The translations under genes and the position numbers were made by a program. From positions 979,433-1,043,432 of the forward strand of contig VFFE01007035.1 of NCBI GenBank assembly GCA_008921705.1: 64,000 nt of DNA. Direction: 5' to 3'. Position 1 is the stretch's first letter, and every line of letters begins with the position of its first letter. Positions 49,150 to 60,649 of this stretch are shown in pieces. Source of the DNA: Burhinus oedicnemus (Eukaryota; Chordata; Aves; Charadriiformes; Burhinidae). The notes under the pieces were generated by a model. It saw only the letters and a program-made list of their open reading frames with translations, searched no databases and had not been told where the DNA came from.

Positions 49150-50400
49150 CCTGCTTTACTACACTGATATGTTTTTATGATGCTTTTACCACTTTCTCTG
49201 CAAGCCTAATGGGTTTCACATCGCCTCAAAACTTCTTGGCCACTCCCTTCTGGAGACCACTTGGATTTCAGAGCATATGTTGAAGGTGGCATGAAAAACC
49301 CTCAATGTACTGCAGTGGAAAAACAATTTGTAACAACATTTCCTGAAGCAATAGGTTCCAACCCATTGAAACTCTATTTACCATATGCTTGAAAGACTCC
49401 AGGAACAACAGAAAGTCGTGCATGGATGCCTCTGTGCAAACGCAAGTCAAGTAAAAATAGATCCTTCTGACCACCATCCAGCTGCACTTGAGGAGGCCAT
49501 TTTTAGCTTTTCTGAGTACCTAAGCACTCCTCAATGCTCATAATTTTATACCTAGGAAAGAGTTGTCCTTACCCCATGGGAAGACAATGGAAAATACTAG
49601 GGCAGGTTCCCAGCTGATTTCCTTGGGGCTTGCAGGCACATACACCAGCAGAGGAACTGCTCCTGAGTGCTCAGGGCAGAAGGGTGAAGTCTGCACAGAG
49701 AAGACAGATGCATAAAAATGCAGACATACTGCAGCACCATATGCCAAGCGGGTAAACATCCCCACCCATCAACCTCCCACATCTGTGCAAGTGTCTGGCT
49801 GGACTGGTTAGGTTCCCCTTGCTGAAGCAACCTCACAAGTGCTTGAGTGCCATACATATTTTCCATACACGGACCTGAGTGTGTGTTTGGATTCTGCAAG
49901 TTTGTCCCCAGAAGAAGGGGAAGGCTGACTTCCAAAAGCTCTCATTTTGTTGTAATTTGTAAGACAGCAACTCAAGTGAGTTTCCTGAAACCAAAACTGT
50001 CTAAGAGAGAAATGTGGCCAATGTCTGCACAACCAACTGCCCACTAACGTTTACCAATACCTAGCATCTCTGGTCAGGCAGACATTTTTGTTTTGCAAAT
50101 ATTGCCCTTAGAGGTCACAGCTTAGAGAGGTCAGAACTCCTGTTTGGTTAGGATGAGTATTAGGGAGCATTTAACCTTTTTTTGGTTTGGAAAGTGCATT
50201 AAAAACATGAAGGAATGGATTCATGAAAGGATTTACTATTGGGCTAACTCTGCTCTCCTGGAAATTACTGATGAAACTGCCAGTGCTGTTTAATAAGTTG
50301 TGTTTGGGTTTTGTTTTTTTTTTAAACCAATACAAGTACTTCAGTGAGGTTTTTAAAAAATTTTTCTTAGTTGAGCGCCCACAAGCAAAGGCAAAGGGAG
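49150..50400. other. Unique non-coding stretch
   Basis: No gene recognised. Overlapping minus-strand frames at 49538-50044 (75 to 112 codons) show no motif. Confidence 0.4.
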
Positions 50401-50407
50401 AGAGCTA

Positions 50408-50728
50408 ACCACTGCCTAGAAAGGGGTTATAGAGAAGATGGAATTGAGCTCTTTTCAGAGGTGCCTGGAAAAAATGACAAAAGGCAATGGACACAAATAG
50501 CACCAGGTAGGTTGCAACTGGGTATCAGGAAATAAAAATGTTTACAGGGAGAGTGGTCCAGCTGGAACAGGGGTCCAGAGAGGTCCTTGTCAAATCTCTC
50601 CTTGCAGATTTCCAAACCTCAGCTGGACCAGGCTCTGAGCAACCAGACCTGACTCTGAAGTTAGCCCTGCTTTGCGCAAGAAGTTGGATTAGAGACCTCC
50701 AGAGTGCTCCTCCAACTCAACCCATGGT
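50408..50728 (+). mobile_element. CR1 LINE 3' fragment (sense)
   Basis: Sequential match to the CR1 ORF2 end and 3' region: 'gggttatagagaagatgga', 'gagctcttttcagaggtgcc', 'aaaaggcaatggacacaaat', 'gtatcaggaaataaaaatgt', 'ccagagaggtccttgtc', 'tttccaaacctcagctggac', 'caggctctgagcaacc', 'agaagttggattagagacct' and 'ccagagtgctcctccaactc'. The tail microsatellite is lost. Frameshifts and stops break the coding frame. It is an older copy than those at 39.4 and 59.9 kb and belongs to a different subfamily. Confidence 0.85.
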
Positions 50729-50729
50729 C

Positions 50730-52135
50730 CAGGAGAAAACTACTCATACTTTTTATGCTGTCATTGTAAATGTTCTTCATACCTTCCTTCTTTAACCTCT
50801 CTGGGTGTGTCTGGTCTTATTTCTGGGGAAAAGCAAAACAAAACACACAATTGCACTTTAAATTAGTATTTTTAAGGTATATGTCCAAGATTCTAATATT
50901 TCAGCCCATTCTGCCAGTGAGAGTTTTCATTTACTCACAAAATTGTTTCAATATTTTAAAAGTAAATATAGCCAAACCTGAATAACTCATAGGATGTGGA
51001 TCCACTGGTTCTAGATACCGTGGTTGAAAGCAGGTCACATCACTAGTACTCGAAAGTTTTTCCATCTGATGCCCATTCAGAGAATTTCAGGAAATAAGCT
51101 GCTGTGCATACACATTCATGCCACAATTTATACCCGTTAGCATCTGTGCCTGGAGTCTTGACAGTAGGGCTAGCTGAAATGTTTTTAATCAAAATATGTT
51201 TGATGAAGAGTGGGGGTTTTGTCAAAAATTAACACTTCATGGGATTAAAATAAATCGTTTGCATCAGAATTGTCCAATCCATAAAAAAAAAGAGACAAAC
51301 CAGAATATTTATTGTAAAGGAAAAGGGAGCAGAAGGGTGTAGAATGGAAGCTTTTCAGTATGTACCATATAATATGTATACACAGAATACACCCAACATA
51401 TTTTTTTTTACTTTTTAATAAATAAAACTATATTTTCCTATGACTATAGGTACTTTTATTTCAGTTTGCTGTGCAAAAAATTGTGTTCTTGGCCCAGTCC
51501 TCCCTAACGGAAAGGCTGAGGGGAGAGATACATGGGAAAAGAAAGGCCTCTTTTCAGAGGTGACCTTCCAGGTAAGAACTGAAGCTTCTTATACCGTTGC
51601 CAATGAGTTGCTTGATCTATGAATAACGAATGAGAGAACATGAATGTCTAAGGCTGCATGGTGAGTTAGCACCTCTGGACAGTTTGAATTCCCCATAAAT
51701 ATAAAGATTAAGGCAGTTTCTGAAAGAAAGTGCAGTAACATTTACTTGTATGTGCCCAAATGAATGGAGAAGCCAAAGAACCCCTGGACTCAAACACAGA
51801 AGTCTCCTGGTTCATCACATGCACCCCCTCGCAGTCAATGTATAACAACATTTATTCAGAAAGGTCCACCAAACTTGACTCTACATAACTCTACACACCA
51901 CAAGCCACAAAACACTTCCACGTAATCTATAACAACTTAAAATCTTTAATTTGAAAAACCAAAAGCCACAAAAAAATACAATGTGCTACAGGCAGAAAGA
52001 AGAAACCCTAAGTCCTTGCAAGAACAGGTAATTTGTTAGGCGATAATGCCTACTGGTCAGAGAAAGTGGCCCATATCCCATGCTACTTAGGAAACACACA
52101 AAAACAGAAGGAAAAGCATGGCTTCTGTCAGTCTA
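50730..52135. other. Unique AT-rich non-coding stretch
   Basis: No gene recognised. The sequence is AT-rich with several short A and T runs and no clear repeat family. Confidence 0.4.
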
Positions 52136-52137
52136 AT

Positions 52138-52240
52138 GTAGGGAAAAATTCTTGCTGACCCTGTGTCAGATGCTGGTTTTACCCTGAGTGCATGAGTGAG
52201 ACACAGCCACAAGGCACCTGAGCATTTTTAAGACACCAAA
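52138..52240. repeat. Possible ancient amniote repeat fragment
   Basis: The words 'gaaaaattcttgctgaccct', 'ttttaccctgagtgcatgag' and 'tgagac' resemble a CR1-type antisense segment seen in reptile genomes ('aaaattccttcctgacccc...aaaccctgagcatgtgagcaagac'). The resemblance is limited to these boxes. Confidence 0.4.
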
Positions 52241-52241
52241 G

Positions 52242-53298
52242 CGAGCAATGGATGGGGTCACTTGTATTCTCTTATCTCCAGGGATTCAAGAGTAGGAGGG
52301 GAAAAAAAACCAAGACCAACAAAACATTCCAGGTTAGAAGAGAAGATGAAAAATAATAAATAACAAATAAATAAAATCCTCCCTGTCATAGGCAGCTAGT
52401 AGAACCAAGGCGCATCAGACAAGGGCAGGTACCATGAGCCTACGGTCCCATCCCCAAGAGGAACTATTAACTGATGCTGATGAAAGCGAGACCCCCATGC
52501 TCTGGCCTACCCACCCATTCTAGCAGAGTTAGGGAGCCTTCGCAACAAGCTGCCTAGCACCCTTACCTGAATTTGCAGTTTCTCAGGTAGTGACTACAAT
52601 GAAAAACGAATACCTAATCAGACTAGTTGCTGAAAAAGAAAGAAGAAAGGTGTGGGAACCTAAAAGCCTAAGGTGTTTTACTTGTCTTCAAGTAGGTTCT
52701 TGCTCCTCTGTTGGAAGTGGAGAAGAAAAAAGTGGGTGTAATCTCTGTTGCTAAGGGCAAAGTCATGTACAGTCAAGGTGGATAAATGTTGAAAGGTTTG
52801 GTTTGGATAAGCACTCAGGAGTTGGGATGCTTATCTACCTCTTAGCTTATCTGGAACACTTCGATCAGCAGCACTGAGCCAGGAATCATGCCACAGTGTG
52901 ATCTTTGGGCTCTTCCCAGAAGGTTCCCAGCACCGACTCTTCACCATCCTGACCAAGTCAGGGATGTCCAGAGATAAGATGCTCTGAGAGCAACCCAAGG
53001 CTCCTGCATCCTCATCCCTGTGTCAACCAAGGAGAAGGTTGCTTGTCTGGCAGAACAAGAGATATATATAGTTTGGAGAGTGAAGGGGATTTTCATCAAA
53101 TCCAAGAGAAGATTCTGTTCAAGTTTGGGCAGGAGATTCAGAAATGTTCAGATTTTTATCTAATTGATTTGCATGCCCCTGTTTATAAGGAGATTCCAGA
53201 CATGGAACTACAGACTGTTTTATTATTGCTTGCACAACTATCATTTTCAGACAGCTTAAATTCCACCCAAAGTTCCTGGGGGTGAAATTCGCCTCCCA
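52242..53298. other. Unique non-coding stretch
   Basis: No gene recognised. An AATAA-rich run occurs at about 52348-52377. An 80-codon plus frame at 53043-53285 reads like a plausible peptide but has no family motif or splice context. Confidence 0.4.
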
Positions 53299-53299
53299 T

Positions 53300-53720
53300 A
53301 CCATTAGCTGCCTAAAACTTAGGCGCCTAGTCTAAACTCTTTGGCGAGGCTCCATTGACAGCCACTGGAGAGAGGCTGGCACCTCCAGGGAGCGATTCAT
53401 CCCACGTATCTTAGACACCTATCTTCTGTGGAGATGAATCACCCACCAGCAGGGCCTGTCCGTCCCCAGCGACTGTAGAGAGAGGCTGGATGACTTGCTA
53501 AGACTAGCCCCACTGTCTGGAGCCCCAGACAAATGCCCTCGTGCTCCCACCAAAGCAGGCAAACGTTGTACTCGGTTTCCCAATAAGCCAAGGGAAGAAT
53601 GAAGTGGGAAGTGCTTTATCATAAAGACCTTTAGATGTCTATTTCCAACGGGAAAGCAGGGCACCTAAGCAGGAATAAGAGGCTTAAATCAACTTGTGGA
53701 TTTGGGCCTAAGTGACTTCC
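53300..53720. repeat. Relic of 'ggcacctaag' amniote repeat
   Basis: Related words recur: 'aacttaggcgcctagtc' (about 53317), 'ctccattgacagccactgg', 'tatcttagacacctatcttc' (about 53408), 'tttagatgtctatttccaac', 'gggcacctaagcagg' (about 53659) and 'gatttgggcctaagtgact' (about 53699). This theme of 'taggcacctaagt' with 'ccattgac..aatgg' is common in reptile and bird interspersed repeats. The middle part (53430-53600) does not show it, so this may be two pieces of one element or two elements. Confidence 0.5.
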
Positions 53721-53724
53721 CCCA

Positions 53725-54135
53725 AGCTTTCATACTAATTTAAAACACTACTTTTCCACTCATGCTTACAATTTTCCCCTGGCTGTGGTCCCCTTTGAAG
53801 ATTCTCTCATGAATCCTTTACTGAAAACATCTCTAAACTCCTGGATAACCAGAAAAAAATAATTATAAAGACAGAAACAGAAATTAGCATGAAGGAAGGT
53901 CTCCAGCAGCACTCAAGGCATCCTGCTGCACAACATTTTGCCAACAAAGCAAACAAAAGCTGTGAGGCCTTTTCTCAGCCGTAGGCTGGAGAAGCGATCA
54001 CTCGCACCACCTTTCAGTCCACTGCCCCTGAGTCTGTGAGTCCCACCTAGTGACCCCGGAGGAGAAAGCCACCCTGCCCTCTGCGCCGAGCCCCCCGCAG
54101 CACTCCTCCCCATCACATCCCATTTAACTCAGCAC
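53725..54135. other. Unique stretch with GC-rich end
   Basis: No gene recognised. 54000-54115 is GC-richer but without a CpG cluster. A 67-codon minus frame there has no motif. Confidence 0.4.
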
Positions 54136-54139
54136 AGTA

Positions 54140-54315
54140 GCCTGTAAGAATTGCTGGGTTTATTCTTATGTTCCTTGCTGAGAATGAAACATTTTTATTG
54201 ACATGGAAAGATTGCGCCATGTGCATAATTGCTGCATACAACAAGATGGAAACCACAAGCAATAAAATACTCCATGGGCGATGACTCGTGTTTACAGTAA
54301 ATAGGAACGATGCTG
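54140..54315. promoter_or_regulatory. Candidate conserved block with RUNX and FOX words
   Basis: Non-repetitive sequence containing AACCACA (RUNX consensus in reverse) at 54251-54257, TGTTTAC (forkhead consensus) at 54289-54295, GCATAATTGC at about 54224 and TTTTATTGAC at about 54193. The motif consensuses are established; function here is inference only. Confidence 0.28.
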
Positions 54316-54319
54316 CCAG

Positions 54320-55310
54320 ATGTCAGCAGCACCAAATCATGTGTTGCTTATCCCAGGTCTCCAGAAGAAGGAAATAAAACCCCACCATGGATATTTTTAT
54401 TTCTGGCGAGGGGATGACTGCTGGGTTGATTGCATCTCTAAAGCTCTGGGTAAGTGGCAGAGACAGGAACTTATTTTTGTTTCAAGAATTCTTGTACATT
54501 ATAGTGGGAAAATGACTTTAATAGTTTTTCAGATCCCAAAATTCAGAAATACCATGTTCCTTTGTCTAGATCTGCTAGTGTGTTGAGCCTGCACTGAAGC
54601 CCAGGGGAGCAATTGAACGCAGAACATTTGTTCCATATGCCACCCCTCCCCCAGGCTGCAAAACAGCTCCCAAAAACCTATAGTTTGAGACTCTGGTGAG
54701 ACACCAAATGTCACAACTGCAACTTGCCAGGACAAGGACGTAGAGAAGATCAAAGGCGTCACTGCTGTCCCTGGAACCAGGGCGCATCCTCCTTCTAGCA
54801 AAGTCTTTCAAATCAAGGCTGCAGTCTTTCCAAACACGCTGCTATAGCTCGAAAAGAAGCGATGGGCTTAACTCCTGAGCAAGGCTCACCAGTTATGCAG
54901 AAGGCTGGACCAGAGAGCTCTTTATGGATTATAAAACCTATGAATTTGTGCAGCTCCAGCCACTCATTTAGGACCCACAGGATGGATTTTATGACTACAT
55001 TCCTGAAAAGAGTCTAGCCATTTTGAAGTGCTCACTTTAGGATGCCTTAGAAGTCCTGATTTGAAAGAAGCAACAGGAATCAGCCTGAAAAAGAAAATTT
55101 CAGGAGTTCCCTAAAAAGGACTCAAGTTGTCCATTACCTCTAAAACAGTACAACTGGCCTTTTCTAGTAGGTTTTGCCTTAACTGCCTAAGCTTGGACAT
55201 CCAATTTTCAGTCTCCCTGCTCTGGTCTGCTATCCTTTGTATGCCTGGTATAAAGAATAAATCCCAAGCGCTATTTTTCAGACTGCAGTGTCACAATCTA
55301 AGAAATATGG
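54320..55310. other. Unique non-coding stretch
   Basis: No gene recognised. Two overlapping minus-strand frames (90 and 78 codons at 54529-54811) run over each other and lack motifs. Confidence 0.4.
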
Positions 55311-55316
55311 TTGTTT

Positions 55317-55586
55317 CTGGGTATGTCTAGATGGAATTTGCCAGCAGATGTGGTCTTGCACTTCCTTTATGCTCCAAATTGCCTAGAAATGAGCTAGCTC
55401 CAAAACAAATGCTGGCTGTGAGTATATAGCTGGGCGTACCATGCTGAAAGCCATCACGCATTGTTTCAAGTTCACAGTGGAGTTAATATGCCTATACAAT
55501 GTCTGTTCAGGATGAATGCAGGCAGAAGAGCCTGCATCTGTTGAGCAGTGACAAAGTGAGTTTGCCTACATCTAGACATACCCTAG
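55317..55586. mobile_element. Small inverted-repeat element, probably non-autonomous DNA transposon
   Basis: GGGTATGTCTAGATG at 55319-55333 is the perfect reverse complement of CATCTAGACATACCC at 55569-55583. Just outside, the ends read CTGGG and CCCTAG. The 15-bp termini enclose about 235 bp with no open frame. The end sequence resembles the CAGGGTATGTCTACAC terminus of non-autonomous hAT-like elements common in reptiles, so a MITE of that class is the best guess. I could not see a convincing 8-bp target duplication, which may have decayed. Confidence 0.65.
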
Positions 55587-55589
55587 TGA

Positions 55590-57650
55590 TGCCAAATATC
55601 TGAGTGGAAATTTTAAAACATGAAATTCTCTCAGGACCAAAATTGTTTGTCTTAAATGAACAGCATCCAATTAAACCAGTTGGATTTGATCCTTAATGTC
55701 AGTATCAGAGATAGCTGCATTTGGAAATCAGGCAATTAAGGAAAGAAAAAGATACAGCAAATACACCAGAAATGAGATGTCTGTAGACTATCGTTTTTTA
55801 ACTAGACTGATAGCTCACTGACTGCAAAATCTATGCCTGTCCATCACAGGGTTCAAACTGTCCTCTGAGCCTTCCCTGTCAATTCACATAACTCCTGGTA
55901 ATGGTCTCTTGGCAGCTTCACCCTGGAAACTAATAAGCAGGCAAATGACAGAGTCTTGGACTTATTTCAGAAATACAAGTACCTGATCTCATTCAATAAT
56001 GCATGACGCTAACAGTCCTTCTTGCAGATGTGATTATCCTGGTAATGATGTATTGTGGAGACCACAATCTGGCGTATGACCTCATCCTTATCTGCAGCTG
56101 CAAAGCACTACTGGATTCAAGGTTCAGGCTACAAGTGGCCTCAATTCAAGTATGTCCAGTACTTTGAGACACTCAGTCCTAAATGGCTCATAAGACCAGA
56201 CCGCAACCTGCTGTCTGAGCCAAATTCTCACCTAGTGTAAGCAAGCAGGAAAAACATAAATTTCCAAATTGCTTTTTTTGTTTTAATTTATTTTTCCTGT
56301 CCACAACACTGAAACTAAAATAATTCCAAATCTACTAGTCCCAGCAGACTGGCATGTTTCATTAGGAATTGTTGTCTGTATAAGAATAATGTTATCCTGT
56401 CAAATCTAAGTGTTTTACTTAGGTTGAATACACTGAGCTCAACTTTTCTAACTCAAAACTCTCCTGAAATTTTCATTTCACTGCATCTTCCACCTTCTTG
56501 GCAAGTATTTTGACTTCCTGCTCTTATTAGGAAAGTTACTTAGATATACTGATATTCCCTGTGCAAGGAAAAAAAACAGTTGTGAAGCAGTGCAGCGTAA
56601 AGCACCCATAACTAGCCAAAATTTGTTTGGTGGGTAGGACACAGTGCACTGGAAGAGTCATGACCCTGGTGATCACACCCAGAGAAGCCCTTCTAAACAT
56701 CCTTGCTTTGCAGCTTTTTTCTGGCTCAAGATCAGGCCCATGCCCATTACACAACCCCCTTCACACATGTGTTCCCACTGCACGACCCCTGGATGCCTCA
56801 GGTAAATACCCCACATCACGTGGCTCAAACTTTTGGCTTATTCCAGTGCAATAATCTCTTTTCCTGCTACTTCCTACAGACCTAGAAACTTGTTTGTCTT
56901 CTGTTAGTTCACAACGTTCAGAAAAAAAATGTCCTTCTAGTTGCCACTTTCTTCACTCAGGTCTGAGGAGCACCTGCTATCCATCAGAAAAACTTCTCAT
57001 ACCACTGGCAGCCTTTCCCTGTTTGCAAATGGCTCTTTCCATAAACAAACACCCCGGTCTTGGTTTCATACTGCCAGAAAACATGTTGGTTTTTTTCCTC
57101 CTGTACACAGTATTTGCCTTGTATTCCACTGACCTTCACTGACTGTCCTGTCTAACCTCAATTTTGATACAATGGGGTTTTCTCCACATGTCTGTGGCTT
57201 CAGGGTGACGTTTTAGCACACTCGTCAGCTCCAAGCTGGTTACAGAAAAATCTCAGTTACTCCACATCGCAAATACCTATAGCACTCTGCTACTCTAAAG
57301 GGACTTGTGTTCCCTCAAGGTCAGCTAACAACATTGGGCATTCCCTCAATTAGCCCAGACCTTGGCAGAGCAACATATTTATTGGTCCTAATGCACACAG
57401 ATGAAGTTCACAGGGACGGCAGCACCTGAGTTTACCTCTAGTAAAGGAACATTTCTCCTTGAAAGTCAGCTGCTTGTATTTTTCCACCTTCAAGAAAATT
57501 CTCCATGCCGTCAGCTGCTCTCATCCTGTCTTTGCCTGCCTGAGGTCCACTTAAGAAGCCACCCCATAGCTTCTAATGCCTGCAAATTCTGGACAAGCAT
57601 CATAGGTACAAAGTTGAAAAGGAGGGTGCGATTAAGCATTCAGTTCCCAA
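55590..57650. other. Unique non-coding stretch
   Basis: No gene or clear repeat recognised. Short frames at 56536-57142 on both strands overlap and lack motifs. Confidence 0.45.
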
Positions 57651-57654
57651 GAGA

Positions 57655-57830
57655 AAAGGTGGATCATCTTTTCACCTCTTCAAAATCAAGACTGGCCAAC
57701 CCTCTGGAAAATATGCTTCGGCCACCCAACCACTACGGGTTTCTCCACTGGAATAATGAGCTGCCACTCTCAGTGACCTGTGATAAACAAGGGATTGGAC
57801 TTGTTGATTAATGGTCCTTTGAGCTGAATG
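57655..57830 (+). mobile_element. Ancient CR1-like tail fragment (sense)
   Basis: The words 'aggtggatcatcttttcacc', 'tcttcaaaatcaagactggc', 'ctctggaaaatatgcttcgg', 'gacctgtgataaacaaggga' and 'tggacttgttgattaatggt' followed by 'cct' follow an old amniote LINE tail ('...cttcaaaatcaagactgg...aaaagatatgctctagcc...tggcctgtgttatacagg..cagactagatgatcataatggtccctt'). The in-frame reading 'DHLFTSSKSRLANPLENMLRP' sits in the expected ORF2 end. It is very decayed. Confidence 0.55.
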
Positions 57831-57834
57831 TAGA

Positions 57835-59855
57835 AACCTTCCCACACACAAAGACCTGTAATGAGAGCTCCTCAAACCTCCAAGTATCCCTGTCCAGCCA
57901 GAAGAGTACCACTCTTAATGGCAAAACCTTTCCTTCAAGTTCCAGCTGATGTACATCTCCTTCACCTGTATCCCCAGCATTTCCTTTTAGCACTAGCTAT
58001 TTAATACACTCCTGACCATCAGTTAGTGCCACAGCAAGTGCTTTCTCCTACATTTTTTCCCTTTTATCTTGGTTTCCTTAACTCCCCATCCTTCTCTATC
58101 TCACTATATATTTTATGCCTGCTCATCCATACATAAATGCTTCCTCTTTTCCCTTTTTCCTGTCAAGATATATGTGCATGTGCATCTAGAGACAAACCAG
58201 TCCAGTTTGGTCTTCCAACCGTTCAGCAGAAGCCATTTACTCAAGGGAAACTCCTATGATAATGCAAGAGCCGACTCCTGTCGTGCTTTGATTTCTCTGC
58301 CTCAGCCAACTGCCGTTAAGATTTTCATACCCCCTCCTCAATCTATAACGGCATGTTTATCGTTCATGATGGGAAAGATAAATTGCCAGGACACACAGGG
58401 TCCTTCTGGGGGCTTTTACGAGAATAAAAATACAAATCCTTACCTAAATTACAATTAAATGAACAACAGCACTCTCTGGCTGTATTTCCAGGGCACAGCA
58501 TGCACCAAGGATGTGCTGCATCCATGGCTCAGGTTCAGGTTCCCTGAACAGGCTCAGCCCTCACAGGCAGCCTGCAGAGGACTGGCTCGCAGCTCAAAAC
58601 GGCACATTGTGGATGAGCCGCTTTCTGCCTTGTGCCTGAGCTGCTCTGCTTGGAAATCCACTCCTGCGTCACTCCTAACCAGGAACAGCATCAGCCAAGA
58701 GGAGGCAGCCTGGACACTGGGGACGCTGGTCATGGATGGGAGCTCGAGGCTGGATGTGCCCCATGTGGTCATCCCAGACAGAAATAACTCTTACTTTTGA
58801 GCACCAGAACAGCTGGCTTTGAGGAGGATTCAAAGGTGTCTGCTTCTGGAATATGCCCCTAATTTAAGTTGTAGCTTTTCTGAAACATCTGTCCCCTGAA
58901 GGCAGACCGTCAGCCAAAGAATCCTGTATTTCTGTCCTCTCTCCAGCTCCCCAAGGAGGATCCATCCCTCCACAAAAGTCTGTCTGCACAAGATCCCACC
59001 GAACAAGGCAGCGGCCTGTTCTGCCCGTCACTCACAGCCGGCAGGGAAGCCCGGAGTCACTACCAAGGCTTGTGTCAATAAGCACCGGCAGAATGTCCTC
59101 TCTGTTTCCCTTTAGCACAATAAACTATGCCTCGCCCCTCCCCTCATCTCTTTCCTCCGCATCCAGACGCCTGCACCACAGGGATGGACCCCTGCTCCCT
59201 CTCACCACCCCCAGTCCCCCCCCATTTTCCTGTCTCCACTCCTGAGGAAGTGTCTCTTACATACAAGGGCAGTAGGCAAGCGCCTTTCACTAATTTTGCA
59301 TGGGCAACAGGTAACGGTGGTATGAAATTCCAGCAATATCCTGGTGAGGGCCAGCAAAGGACCCCTGTGACTACTGAAGTGGAAGATGTTGTGAGCCCTG
59401 CTTACAGACCCCAAAGCTAGCTAAAGAGATAGGGAAAGAACAACACATTAACCCAGAAATATTGATTTCACATCCAGGAAAACATCTGATTAAAAAAAAG
59501 ATGAAAAATAAACATCTTAGTCTTGGAGTAAGGATTTGCAAAGTACTAACAAGAAGTCTAGGCTTTAGACCAGGATGTGAAAAAGACATTGGAGTCTCAA
59601 ACTAAATTTTTGCAACAGGTTTTATAGCTAACATCCTCTTTACATAAATCAAGTCATGCCCTATGGCCTACACAATTCAAGCACATATACCTACTTTTCT
59701 TTCTAATGAATTATTTTTTAACCCATCTCCCACTAATAGTATGTTCTACTTTTTACCCAGTATAGCAGTAGTTACAGAGATTACCTCTGTAACAAAAAGC
59801 CAAGCATTAGGAAGGAATTCTTGGAGAAAGCAAGCGGAACATCTCTCCTCCTTAG
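57835..59855. other. Unique stretch with moderate-GC parts
   Basis: No gene recognised. The part 58480-58790 carries overlapping frames on both strands (113 codons plus, 72 codons minus) without protein signatures. A C-rich run lies at about 59208-59223. The 129-codon plus frame at 58069-58458 has no motif. Confidence 0.45.
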
Positions 59856-59859
59856 CCCT

Positions 59860-60552
59860 CTTAACGAGGCCAAGTGCCAGGTCCTGCACTTCAGTCACAA
59901 CAACCCCAGGCAACGCTACAGGCTTGGGGAGGAGTGGCTGGAAAGCTGCCTGGCAGAAAAGGATCTGGAGGTCTTAGTGGACAGCCAGCTAAACATGAGC
60001 CAGCAGTGCGCCCAGGTAGCCAAGAAGGCCAATGGCATCTTGGCCTGTATCAAGAATAGCGTGGCCAGCAGGAGCAGGGAAGTGATGGTGCCCCTGTACT
60101 CAGCGCTGGTGAGGCCGCAGCTTGAGTGCTGTGTTCAGTTTTGGGCGCCACAGTACAGGAGGGACATTGAGGTGCTGGAGCATGTCCAGAGAAGGGCAAC
60201 AAAGCTGGTCAGGGGTCTGGAGAACGTGTCTTATGAGGAGCGGATGAAGGAATTAGGATTGTTTAGTCTGGAGAAGAGAAGGCTGACAGGAGAACTTACT
60301 GCTCTCTACAACTACCTGAAAGGAGGTTGTAGTGAGATGGCAGCTGGTCTCTTCTCTCAAGTAACTAGCAATAGGACAAGAGGAAACAGGTTCAAGTTGC
60401 ACCAGGGGAGGTTTAGGCTGGACAGTAGGAAAGAATTTTTCACTGAAAGAGTTATCAAACATTGGAACAGGCTGCCCAGGGAGGTGGTTGAGTCACCATC
60501 CCTAGATGTGTTTAAAAGTCGTGTAGATGTGGTGCTTAGAGACATGGTTTAG
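59860..60552 (+). pseudogene. CR1 ORF2 C-terminal fragment
   Basis: About 230 codons of CR1 reverse transcriptase polyprotein without stop or frameshift, from '[20 protein letters not shown]' to 'VDVVLRDMV'. Words include '[20 protein letters not shown]', '[19 protein letters not shown]', '[20 protein letters not shown]', '[10 protein letters not shown]', '[15 protein letters not shown]', '[20 protein letters not shown]' and '[17 protein letters not shown]'. It covers the region after the polymerase catalytic motif only, so it is a dead fragment. The frame is open a further 13 codons upstream into non-CR1 flank by chance. The intact frame points to a fairly recent insertion. Confidence 0.93.
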
Positions 60553-60648
60553 TGGCAAACCTGGTAGAGTAGGGTGAATGGTTGGGCTAGATGATCTTAA
60601 AGGTCTTTTCCAACCTAAACAATTCTGTGATTCTATGATTCTATGATT
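59860..60648 (+). mobile_element. CR1 LINE, 5'-truncated, 790 bp
   Basis: The longest and best preserved CR1 in the window, in sense. It starts within ORF2 at 'aacgaggccaagtgccaggt' and keeps one open frame to the stop at 60550-60552. It continues through 'gatgatcttaaaggtctttt' and 'ccaacctaaacaattctgtg', and ends with two to three ATTCTATG units at 60624-60648. The terminal 8-bp microsatellite is the hallmark of avian CR1. No long target-site duplication is evident, which is normal for CR1. The subfamily is the same as, or close to, the antisense tail at 31335-31482. Confidence 0.97.
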
Positions 60649-60649
60649 A

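Noticed and set aside
53043..53285. 80-codon frame with a plausible-looking peptide
   Set aside because: No protein family resemblance, no splice signals or second exon; it adjoins old repeat words.
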